Source: Oryzias latipes (Eukaryota > Chordata > Actinopteri > Beloniformes > Adrianichthyidae). From it: a DNA stretch of 64,000 bases. Under the pieces are notes generated by a model. The model was not told where the DNA came from. It made no database searches and saw only the letters and a list, made by a program, of their open reading frames with translations. This document shows, piece after piece, positions 1 to 11,300 of the stretch (position 1 is its first letter; every line of letters begins with the position of its first letter). The DNA is taken from contig NC_019866.2 in NCBI RefSeq assembly GCF_002234675.1, positions 11,065,261 to 11,129,260 of the forward strand, read 5' to 3'. The translations under genes were made by a program, and so were the position numbers.

Positions 1-1377
1 TCTGTCAAGGTACAAGAATATTAAAAATGTGAATAAGAATGACAATAATTCCTTTATTTGGCCACACAAAAATAATAGTTTTGACTCTCCATCTTTTCCA
101 GAACCAAAACTTGAGTGGAAAAGTCCAACAGACGATCCCTTAATGGTCCCCCCCCCCCATCTTCAATGGAAAAACACTGAGGTTTTCCTAAGCAGGTCAA
201 AATACATCTCACCTCACAAAAAAACGATATATTTTAGGGTCAGTGGTTTTCTTCTATAAAGACTAATATCGCCCAAAGTATCTAGCAGACGTTAGCAACG
301 TCACCTAAATGACACGCCCTTAGATGTGATCTACATTAATCAGCGTGAATTCTGACAAAGACATAGTGGCTTTGCATATCGGCTTGGCACCGTTAAACAA
401 AACTTTGTGAGCTGCTTGTCTCTGCATCAGAATCGGTTGATTTCCGTTGATTGTGTTGCACATCAGCACAAGGCGGCTTTTCTCCGCTGGAATTCTGTCG
501 AGCGCGTTGAAGAGTTACGGTAGTCGACAGAATGTCAACACTGGAGCTAACGCTCTGGTGTTAAAAGGTTAAGTGGACTCTGGCACAGTTAAGATGTGGC
601 GTGATTGATAAATGCAATCTAAAATCCCATCCTTGCTCTAATACGGACTGTTGCATTTGTTTTATTCAATAAAAACTTTTTATTTTATTTTAAAAAGGCC
701 TTAGTGTTGGTTTACAGTGTCTGCATTTTTAGATAACAGCTGTCAGGAAAAAAGGTCAAACATGTTAACAGGAAAAAAAACTTTGATCCTTTGCTGACAG
801 TAGTTGAAATATAAGTTTTAACGGCCATTTCCTTTTCCAGGAAGAGAGTTAAAGGGGCAACAAGCTCCTAGCAGGCATGCTTTGCAGCCGACAGCCTCTT
901 TTATTGCACAATATTTGCCACATTGTGAAGTCAGTGACTGATATTAATGTTCAGCTCCATGCAAGCAGCACCTTGGCGTGACAGACAAACAAAAATGTGC
1001 AGATAGCTACAACACTGCAGCCAAAAATGTGTCTATCTTCTGTAAACGGATGACTTTAATGATAACGTGTCCTGGAAGATTGGAAACAATATCAAACTCT
1101 GTCTCCCAATTTATGTCCCATTTTGCAGGACTTTAAAGGAAACTTGAAATGTTACACAAGACCTGAGAAACATGTGACTTCCGTGGTGATGATCACTCAA
1201 AAGCCGGGTGACATAAAAATTGATTTTTTTTTTCCCCCTTTGGAAGACAACACCTAACATTTCTAAATCAAAATATTTGTCGGTTTGCTGTATTTATGAT
1301 CCACTACTGCCTCGAACATTAAACAGCTGCGAGCACTTTAAACGCCTAATATAGACAAACAGCTTTGTCCAGCTCAC
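1..1377 (-). other. abca3 intron 1 (part), no coding sequence seen
   Basis: AT-rich sequence downstream of the abca3 exon donor. No exon with family similarity was found. It holds homopolymer runs (C9 near 150, T10 near 1227) and a stem-capable segment at 493-532 that looks like part of an old dispersed repeat. Confidence 0.5.
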
Positions 1378-1431
1378 CTGCTGTAGATAATTCTTCCACA
1401 CCAGAAGTCCAAACTGTCTTACAACAGCCAT
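1378..1431 (-). CDS. abca3: abca3, first coding exon only (ATP-binding cassette lipid transporter A3)
   Basis: Reading leftward from the ATG at 1431-1429, 18 codons give MAVVRQFGLLVWKNYLQQ, followed by a GTGAGC donor at 1377. This closely matches the start of mammalian ABCA3 (MAVLRQLALLLWKNY..., from memory), the short cytosolic segment before the first membrane helix. The exon probably extends to 1479, where a pyrimidine-rich CAG acceptor lies just upstream, leaving a 48-base leader, so an upstream non-coding exon is expected. ABCA3 moves phospholipids into lamellar bodies and related lysosome-like organelles. The rest of the gene lies beyond the left edge: I found no second coding exon in 1-1377, which would be intron 1. 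Being next to ccnf, as in human 16p13.3, supports the call. Only 18 residues are visible, so a close ABCA paralogue cannot be excluded. Confidence 0.75.
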
Positions 1432-2005
1432 TCTTTACTGTAGTGCAGCAGAGACAATCCAGGCAGATTTCTACAGAGGCTGAAGACAGAAAAGGGCAGA
1501 AACTTGTGTTCAGTGCAGTTTCCATTTATCAGTAACTGAAAAACAACAAATCAAAGGAGAAGTGAAATTAAAAAAGAAAAAAAGAAAAAAACTCCTCGAT
1601 TTAACTTCAGAGTCTTTATTTGTGTTCCAGGCCACTAAACAAAAAAGCATGAAAGGATCCCCATAGGTCAAAAAAAATGCTTTAAATAAGAACCTTTATT
1701 TGTTTATAAATGTATTTAGGCAAAAGGGGAAAAAAGCATCTAACAGTTACCGGTACTTTAACAGTTCAAGCAAGGCTGTCAGTAAGTCTGGGTCAGTTTT
1801 AGTGCAATACAGTATCATTAAAAGGCCTCTTAGACAGGCCTTCAATTACCAAGTCGGATCATCTTTAATCTATTTTGAAAATATTCTCAGAGGTCTTTTA
1901 ATTATGCTTATGCTATTTTTAGACAACATTTTTAAAACTGTCATTTTCTAGGACATAGAAAAATGTTCTCTGTGAGTTGTGAGTGCTGTCGCAGAAAAGG
2001 CACGC

Positions 2006-2384
2006 CCCCCCCCTTCCCGTCACCCATCTGTTTACATTCATTCCCGCTGGCTTACAGCCCCTCACACCCCCAACCTAACATTACATTAGTGCAAAAACAA
2101 AAAAGGCGAGCAATTTTAGGAGCTAGATGCTAGACGAACATGAACCTATATATTTCTCTGTGTGAAGGGAGCTTATGGCTTGCCGTAGTAGCTTCTACGT
2201 CATACCTACAAACTTTTTCCAACTGACTTTTTATCCTGCTCCTGATTCACAGTAATTTGAATAAAGAAATACTCAGAAATGCAATTTTAAGCTTAATTTT
2301 CTTTGAATGTGTCCTTTATCATTAAAAAAAATCGACAGTGACGTTAAACACCAAAAACACTATTTTAGTCGGAGTGGGTCTTTA
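2006..2384 (+). repeat. TTAA-type miniature element, 5'-truncated copy
   Basis: The right-hand part matches the fuller copy at 53770-54417: the shared block with CTGCTCCTGATTCACA near 2236, the block GAATAAAGAAATACTCAG near 2259, and the terminal AGTGGGTCTTTA ending at 2384. The left terminus is missing, so this copy is truncated. The boundary at 2006 is approximate. Confidence 0.6.
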
Positions 2385-2498
2385 CATAAAATCTCACTGA
2401 CAAAGCCGAGGTTGTCTTAACATTCACAGTGCTCCCATTCATCAGGACATTTTTCCATTACTTTTTGGGTATTGACTATGTAACTAACTTTCCGGGAG

Positions 2499-2714
2499 TT
2501 AGCTCGTGCTGGTTTGCGGCGCCTTCCGTCCGTGAAACCAGGGTTCGACTCCGGGCTGCTCCCTGTTCCCTTCTCTACCTCTGTGCCGGTTCCAAGCCCG
2601 GTTTGAGAAGGTTGCGTCAGGAAGGGCATCCGGCGTAAAACATTGCCAAATTTACCATGCGACTTGTTCGCTGTGGCGACCCCTGATGGGAGAAGCCGAA
2701 AGTGGAAGAAGAAG
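2499..2714 (+). mobile_element. tRNA-derived SINE with perfect 17-bp target-site duplication
   Basis: A 216-bp body is flanked by identical 17-bp direct repeats, AACTAACTTTCCGGGAG at 2482-2498 and 2715-2731. The body begins with an A-box-like segment (TTAGCTCGTGCTGG) and has a good RNA polymerase III B box (GGTTCGACTCC, about 2530-2540). It continues into a teleost SINE tail module (GCGTCAGGAAGGGCATCCGG, GTGGCGACCCC) and ends in a GAA-rich tail. The undamaged duplication suggests a fairly young insertion. It lies in the presumed upstream region of abca3. The named SINE family was not determined. Confidence 0.88.
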
Positions 2715-3529
2715 AACTAACTTTCCGGGAGCGCTACAGTCCCATCATTTTTTTTTTTTTTTTTTTGCGGTCATGGCCTTTTACCTCACAAACTAGTAAC
2801 CTGGTTTTTCCTTTTGTTTGATTGGTCCAAAGCTTTGTTATGTCTCTCCTGATTGGACAATCGTCCTGCTCGTCAATCGCTAAGGCGTTCGATAATGAAG
2901 CTAGGATACAAAACGGGAAATATAGCCCATACAGTGCATTACATTTTTACTATCGTTTGTTTCTTTTATGAAAGTATTGTTATTATATGGAAATATACTC
3001 AAAGATATACGAGTACACTAGAGTTGAACTCGGCTATCTTTGAAAGAGAAGCAGGAAAAACATGGACGTGTCGCTGTACGTACGTCCATGAACATCGGGC
3101 CACAGAGCGACAAAACGATAACATATTCTCTTATAAGAGTAATTTGACCATTTCTAATAAACTTTATCGGTTTTGCGTAATAAAAAATCTCAACTTTTGT
3201 ACATTGAAATATTTAGTTACCTCATGGACAAGCATTCGGAACTGGACCGGATGGGATCCTTTTGCTCCCGTCGAGGTGAAACACTTCCTCCCTTATTATT
3301 GTTGTCTTAAACCTCAAACATCACTGCGGGTTTTATTTCTTTTTTTCTTTTTTTTTTACTTCATAAACGCGATCGATACCAGGTCACCACAAGCGAGGCT
3401 AACACAGCTGCACAGCTCGGTCCCTTTCAGTTTGCTCCCTACTAGCAAGGCGATGACATTGCAGCAGCAACAGCGGCAGCTGGATGAGCCTGTAGGTTTA
3501 CAGACCGCAGCAGCAAACGTCAACAAAGA

Positions 3530-3597
3530 GTCACGTGACTTACGCGGAGCACCTCCCCACGTGATCCCAGCAGCCAGGTTTCGCTTGCACCCACGTG
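3530..3597. promoter_or_regulatory. Cluster of three CACGTG E-boxes, possible abca3 upstream promoter
   Basis: CACGTG occurs at 3532-3537, 3558-3563 and 3592-3597. The first sits in the 10-bp palindrome GTCACGTGAC (3530-3539), which matches the CLEAR/TFEB type of E-box. On the minus strand a consensus GTAAGT donor occupies 3543-3538, so a non-coding first exon of abca3 could end at 3544 and splice to the acceptor at 1480. The motifs are visible directly; their assignment to abca3 is inference. Confidence 0.45.
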
Positions 3598-3956
3598 GAT
3601 GTACCTAAAACCTATTTCTCTCTATAGATTGTTTACTTATAATTAATTTAATTTGCTTGAAATAATGTATTTGTAAATAGAAATAATATAATAAAGTATT
3701 AATATTTTTAGAGCACTACAGACCGTTTTTCTTGTTCTTTATTGATGATTTTTTTTGCGAGTAATTGTGCTACTTTTTCATTAAGTTAAAAGGAATTATT
3801 GAGTTGTAAGCAAACAAGAAACAAAACTAAAAGTACATGATATAAGACAAACCCATTTTAGGGCGTTCAACTTTAGTGTTTAAATACCTACAGTTGCATT
3901 ATTATTTATATAATTAAAAACACAAATAAGAAACTAAACCCCATGTTTTCAAAGTT

Positions 3957-3962
3957 TTTATT
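3957..3962 (-). terminator. Candidate ccnf polyadenylation signal
   Basis: The plus strand reads TTTATT, giving AATAAA on the minus strand, about 1.4 kb downstream of the ccnf stop codon at 5353. The interval 3963-5352 has no supported coding sequence and is best read as the ccnf 3' UTR. Other weaker signals exist, so the exact 3' end is uncertain. Confidence 0.4.
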
Positions 3963-5352
3963 TGAACTTTAAAAAATACAAAAACATACTTTGTCTTGAA
4001 AAACAATGTACTTAAAAAATGTACATAGAAACCTACCTCTTTGGAGAGAGAAAACAATGTAAGGTAGTGGCATTTTCCATATTTAGTTTGCCATTTATAC
4101 ATCTTACTATGTACATAAAAACATGTATTCACAGTTAGTCACAGTCACTTGGAAGTCATGCACTCTGTATCCTGAAAGGATGCACAGTTCTATGAAACCC
4201 CAATGTGCAACAACCCGTCCAGCTTCCATTTGGGTGAATAAAAAGAAATGCAAAACTGTTTTAATACTTTTGTGTTGATTGTTCAAGCATCAGAACTTTT
4301 ACATTTCAAGGGGTTTGCACTCCTGACGATGAAAGTGCTGGACCTGATCAAGATGTGAGGAAGAGTACAACTCAGCATTGTAGCTTTGTGTTGCTTCAAA
4401 CACTGAATATTCATGACTGTGCAGTATGAAGGAGACAAAAAACAAAAAAAAACAAGGCCTCTAATGAATCATCCATCTAGTTATGAGTTTGTCATTATCA
4501 ACACAGCCTAGTGAAAAACGTAACGAATAGGGCTCCTGATGGGATTAGTTTGCCACAACTTAAAAAAAGAAAATGTTTGACAGCACAACTGTTTTTTTTT
4601 TCCAAGAAGACCAGTAATTTCAGTTTTTCTTCTATTCTTATGTGCAGATATACATCCAAACAGATGAAACCACAGTACCTTTGGTAAAAAAAAAGTATGG
4701 AGACACACAGAGGATTTACCAGTATCATATTCTATGGACTTCTGATGCAGACATGACAAATACAAGATTAATTCTTGTACAGGCAAATTGCCTTAAACTC
4801 AGTCACAAAAACACAACAGCTTGGTTTTTAATAGGAAAAATAAGAACGGACAACAAACAATAAACCAAAGTGGGAGAAAAAAAATTCCCCTACGGTTGGA
4901 TTTTATTTTCCAACTATCAATCATAATCTGAGATAGGCTGTTGTAGAAGCTGTAAACCAAGTGACAACCATTGTTTTAGACTCCTGAGAAAAGTCAAGTC
5001 ACATTCAAAGTGGTTTTTGTAGGAAGTGTTTTTGTTTCTCTGTGCCAAGAAACTTGTCACTGTAACGTAACCTTATGGAAAGACAAATTTCCATGTCATT
5101 TATGCTGTTTGTTTATCAACCAACATTTTTTTAATGTTTGCTTCCCATTCCTTGTCTGTACAGTCTGAATCTTTTGATTTGCAAGCAGCTGCCTGATCAG
5201 TGCAGACTCATTGGCACCAGATATATCATCAAGAATACCATTAAAAAGTGCTTTTGGTGAAAAGCTGAGCAGTGGACTGGAATGGATCAACCTGAGCTCA
5301 ATAAACCAAATATTTACAGGCTCAGAACCCCTGCATCGGTATGATACTCCTC

Positions 5353-8300
5353 TTATTTTTCCATCTCACTTCCACTATGAGCTGCAGCATTTTTTCTCTT
5401 CACTTGTTTGCTGGAGGTGCCCCGGTGCCTCTGCATGGGCACCAGGAGGCGGAATCCCGGATGGGCGTTAGCAGAGGCCACACCCAGCGAGCCCGTAAAT
5501 GTCTTGACTGGGGATGGCATAATGGAGGAGGACGATGGGCTCACACTCTGGACGGACGAGTATCCTGAACTGTGAAGGTCTGGAGATAAGGAGGTGGAGT
5601 TGTGTCCTTGACAGATATTGTTTACCTCACTTTCTGCTTCACAAATACTGTCTTCATCGCTGGACAGAGCTCTGCAATGCTCTAGACGGTTTTCTTCATT
5701 ACCCAGCGGATGCAGGTTGATTGAGATCATAGAAGCTTTGGAGAAACAAATAAATAAAACCAACATTCAATATTTACCATAAGACTCACTTTTTAAATTT
5801 TCAGTTAGTCCCAGAGCAAATGAATCTGTAGTTTTTCCACTGATGACTTCATACTTACTGTCAGAATCTTTTTCCATCTCACTTTCTTCCTCTTGGTCAC
5901 CCTCATAACCAGAGCACGAAGACTCCAGACTCCAGTCCAGTATGTCCCCCAGTAGCATCTCCTCCTGATTGGACAGCTCCGCTGTTGGTGTGCCTACCAG
6001 GCTGCCTCTGCTGGCCCGCATGCAGTCATCCCGTCTCCTGAAGAACAGAGGGGGTACAGTGAGTCATACCAGCCGCTCACAGATGGTGGAAAATAAAACA
6101 TCTTCTGGATAAAGAGTTCCCACGTTTGTTTGTCACAGTGGCCATGAGAAATGAGCAAGAAAGACGGCAGGGGCTATGGTCATTTAACTGCCAAGGAGAT
6201 CAGTCTTATGGAGGATTTTAAAATTAGTCATCCTTTACAAAATAATTAAAACATACATGACACAAAACAACTTTAATTTTAAGCCCAAGACTAAAATATA
6301 AAAGGAACTCAGCTCTAAATGGATTTTTCACTCACTATGCAACTTTGGCTTTTTATATATAAAAGAAACATTTCAAAAAATAAATCCGTTGTTAAAATGA
6401 TCTTTAAATGTGTGGTAGTCACAACGTGATTTCTTTAAGGAAATCTGTCAGAAAAAAGTATTTAAAAATGAAATTACATCAAAATTGGGCTATTTTCAGA
6501 GTGAGTAGTAGTCATCTCTTTCATTTTTACACTAAATGTGCTGAACTGGCAGTACAATTGAAGTAATTAGGTGGAGACTTTTATGTTGAATCTGCTCAAA
6601 TTTTAGAATAGAATACAATAAAACTTTATTGATCTCACAAAGGGGACACTACCTTGTTACCATAGCCCTATGAAAACAGCAGATATATTATAGGTAACAC
6701 TAAAATACACTTAAAAAAAACAATTGTCCAGTGTCTATGAAGGGCTGTAGAGTCTAATAGCTGACAGGAAGCTGACATGGTCTCATGGTAAAGAGGATCA
6801 TCCATGATGGATTTTGGTTTCACCGCAGAGTTATTTTTGCCTCACCTCTTGTTAGTGCTGGATGGAGAGGCCAGGAAGGTGTGGATGTCTGCTGGTTGAC
6901 CACTGGTGGGACTGGGAGGCTCCATCTCAGGCTCCACTTCAGGAATCTCCAATATTTGACAGAGCTCTTTGAAATCCATCACCTTGTTGGGGGCATTAAA
7001 TGAATTGATTAATCATGCATAAGCTAAAACCAGCAACAAACATGCCGCAAAGCAAACCCATTTAGCTGATCTGTTTAGTAAAATGAGCACAGAAATGCGA
7101 ACCTTTTCCTTGCTGATCTGGTGGAAAGCCTCATCCTCAAATCGCTGCTTCACTCCAGTGAGAGACACGTGTCTGTAATCTCTTGGAACGTCTTCACTGA
7201 AACTAAAGAGACAAAAAACTGATGAGACGAATTGTAATTTCTGCATCCCTGTTATCCATTTATACAAACAAATCTCAACGCTTTCCATATATATATCTTA
7301 CTCATATAAACTGTCATTTGAGCAATTTAAGGAGAAAACTAAGTATAAATCTATAATGATTTAAAGAATCACTGATTTTGACCACAAATTTCACACATTT
7401 CCAATGAAAAGCACAGACATACCACAGAATGAAATGATGATGCACAACATCCTGGAATTTGAACTATGAACTTTTGCTTCTATTATTTTTTGAAGTGTCA
7501 CACATAACATGAACTACCGGTAAATCAATTCCATTAAATAATTTAAAAGGAAACCAGTGCCATCTTTAGAGGGTATGCACGTGACCTCACAAGTGAACTG
7601 TTTTGCACTGTTTGCAGCCCAGTGTCTTTTCTTTTTTTTTTGATTGGAAACATGAAAGTAAGGCAGAATTTCAATTCAGCATGAAGGTAGATATTCTGTT
7701 GTTTCATTGAATCCAATGCCACCGACTGTGCGGCAGGTGTGGCTGGTGGTCAAGGAATCTTAAAAGATGCTCTGCCCTTTGCACATTTGAACTTTCTCTG
7801 GGCTGCAAAAGTGATGATCCTCTGACAGCAGACGGTGTGTCATCACACATCTTTCTTGCCCTTCAGGCGACAACAGTAAGCATGGCAACACATTATCTTC
7901 TGTGGGAGCAAAAAAAGAAGCTGCTATCCGAATGTGAGGATGCAGCTGAGAGTTTCTCTGCTGTTTAAAAATTATTAGGTGCCGACACATGCCGCCATGC
8001 TAAACATCTGGTAAGATTATGGATTTCAGCATTTCAGTACAGTAATATTGATTTTGTCATTAGGGATGAGCCAGAGTTCGGCTGAGTTAAGCTTTTTAAT
8101 GCAACGGCCCCTGGCTTCATCTTTCAGGTGACCTTTTTGAGACATCTTGAGTGGTTTATTGGCAGTGAGAACTGCAAACAAACCAATGAGTGGAGGAAAT
8201 GCCATGTTGTTTGCAAAAGAGACTTTTAAGCAGTGGAAAGTAAACTACGGTATATTAAACACCCACTCTATTAAAATGTGTTTTGGGTGTTTTTAACATG

Positions 8301-11300
8301 TTCTTGTGGCCTTTTTCTGATGATGGAGGACATATATAGAAAATAAAGCTTGAGAATTGCATTTCTGAGTATTTCTTTATTCAAATTGTTGTGAATCAGG
8401 AGCAGCTAAAAAATTTGAAACCCTTTTATTATCAATTACACATTACCTTGTGTATATATGTTTGCTTAAGCTCAATGCTCCCAAATCTCTTGGAAACAAG
8501 TACCGTTAGTTTACCTAATCAATGTCAATGTCTGATCAATACGGGCATGCTGAAAACATTCATACGTGTAACCAATCAATTCTTCTTATCTTATTTCTAA
8601 ATAAACAAAACAACCACATGGTTACATCTGTGTGGGAGTCGGTGTGAAGCTACACACCGGACTCAGCAAACGACTACTTCTGATGAAAAGTCTATGCAAA
8701 CGCACTTAATCGTGTGTTTATGGGTTTCCGTGTTTAAAGTTTGCGTTCATAAGTAGTTATGCTAGCTTTTAGACTGTTTTTGCACTCTGCGTACGCAATT
8801 GAACAAGTGTAGAGTCAAACTAGCTTTGGATTTGTATTGACCTATGGATGATGCCCCTTTTAATTCACGGAAGTGTCAATTGTTTAAAAATTGATCATGG
8901 AGGAGAAATGAATAATAATATCCGGATGGAGATATATGACACATAGTCTTTTCTATATTGGAATATCTTGTCATACATATATTGGAATAGAGCTGTGAAA
9001 GTAAAGGCCTGGAGCAAGATTAGCACCACTTTGACATTTCGCACCAATTTCTCTTCCATTTGTAGGAGCGCTAGTCAACAGTAGCAAAAAATAATTAAAA
9101 TAAATAAAAATTGAAGTACCTCCCTGCTTGTCCAGTGTGAACACCATGGGCTAAACATGCGTTCAAGAACCAACGATTAGCGCGTTCTTGAATGCACGTC
9201 ACGAACCCCGTGTGTTGGGGACTTTAACAACATAGATCTTGTAGGAACTCAAAGTTTTGACATCAAGATTGAAGCTTCAACATTAGCACTAAAAAACCTA
9301 CCACTTGACATAAAGCAGCACAGAAAGGGGGATGAGGTCCTGCTTGGAAAATCCCGTGTAGTCGGCTAATAGCGTCGGCCAGACGGGGCCTGCAGGAGTG
9401 AAGGACATAAAAGCCACGGAGGTGAACATAAACTTAACACACAAACAAAACTATAAATTAATTTGCTTTCAAACATTGTTGCAATGTGAGTCCTGTTGCA
9501 TGTGTGTGTAAGCAGTGATTGTTATTACCATAATGATGTAGTGCTCGTGTAAGCAGAAGTGCGGCACAGGCCAGTTTGGCGGGCGGCGGTGCGGAGAGAG
9601 CGGAATAGAGCAGCGAGAGTTCACAGATGTAGCTGAACAGGTGAGTGGTTCGCCTCTCCAGGGGGAGCAGATAGAGCAGCACTTCCCCATAATCCAGCAG
9701 AGTGGCCCCCTGAGGAAATGCAAAAATTAGAATACAAAAACTCCAAACACATGATTTTCCATATCAATAGTTTCAACACAAACCCGGATCTTTCCTTCCA
9801 GCACAGACACAACCTCTCCCATCATTCGGACCAGGTCTTCATATTTGTAGGTGTTGTCTGTGAGCCAAACAGCTTCTCGTATGGTCAAGATTTCTTTACT
9901 AATATATCTAAAAAAAAATAAGTATTTAAACATTAATTAAAACAAGAAAACACGATCCAGAGGGGATATTAACCTAAATATGCTTTTGAGAGTCCTCACC
10001 GTGTGCAAACAACCATGCAGGCGATTCCTAACAACTGGAGGCGTGCCTTAGGGACAGACCGCAGAGCCAGGTAACGGTCCACGCAGCTCACCGTCACATG
10101 CAGCGTCTGGCTGGAGAAGTCCTTCATGGTGGTGACCTCCACAAGCCAGTCCACCAAGATATACCTGCATATACAGAAATTTGATAAATATATGGAGTTA
10201 ATGTCAAATTGAAATACAATATAGAGTTTATTGCTTTAAAAAATGTGCTGTTTTTAGAGAGGCCTTTGGCTGACTCAACCAAATCATAACAGTGAGTCAT
10301 CAAAAAGGTTAACTGTGCACATGTTCTGATATTACATAATAAACCCAGCAGCATGGGGCTCAGTTCTTTTGTCCCATATACCTCATAGTGTCCTTAATGC
10401 CTCTTCTCAGGAGGCCCGGAGTGCTGTGCTGTGTCGCTACGGAGGAAGAGCTGAAGAGCTGGGCCACGATGTCCGAGCAGGCTTTGGACTCTAACCCCAG
10501 CGGGTTCCTGGTGCTGCACACTCTAGCCAGAGACAACTGAGGAAAGACCCCCAAAGTTAGAACTTTTGTTTTTCACTAAAAAGGGTGTGACAATTTGTCG
10601 AACTGTCCCACACCAGCTTACAGCTATAATTGCAGATCTTACAATTCAGATGAGTCACGTTATTATAATTCAGCAGGGAGATGAAGGGAAAAAAACGAGC
10701 ATGTCAACAACTGTCAAGCCCTTCAGAAAAGCCATGATAGCACGTCAAAGAGGATTTCTACATGAATCAAAATGATGAAATGTTGTCAAAAGATAAAACT
10801 TGTTTTTCTGATTTACAAGACCATAGGGAGCAAAGAGAACAACATTCCCGACTGTCTAAGAAAGCGCTAACTCCATACCTGTGCCTCCCAGCATCCTTTG
10901 CCTGCATAGTCCCTGAGGGTTCGTACACTCTGAAGGTACCTTCCTGGATCCAACACCTAATAATCAGACACAAGAAAAACACCAGTTTCAGAGAAATTCA
11001 GAGATTATTTAACTATTTCACATTGTAATACTGACATTTGATAATGAGGTCGCTCATCAATAAACTAAACTGATAAGGAAAGAACCAAACAAAAGGACAA
11101 CCACAGCACCAGTGAAACTTTCACACCAACAGGTCAGGTTTGACGGCTACTTCACCCAAAGTGATTGCCAGGAGGGAGGAAAAGGCCGGGACAACGGTTT
11201 GGAAACTCGTATGCTGTGAGACTGTTGTTATGATGCAGTGATACTGAAGCCGTTTCAAACATTCCCATTCCACATATGGAAAGTCTGGCTACAAGATAGA

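Noticed and set aside
2853-3608. A 251-codon open frame on the plus strand, the longest uninterrupted frame in the left region
   Set aside because: Its translation has no recognisable domain, contains a run of Phe from a T-rich tract, and covers the E-box cluster and probable upstream region of abca3. It looks like chance.
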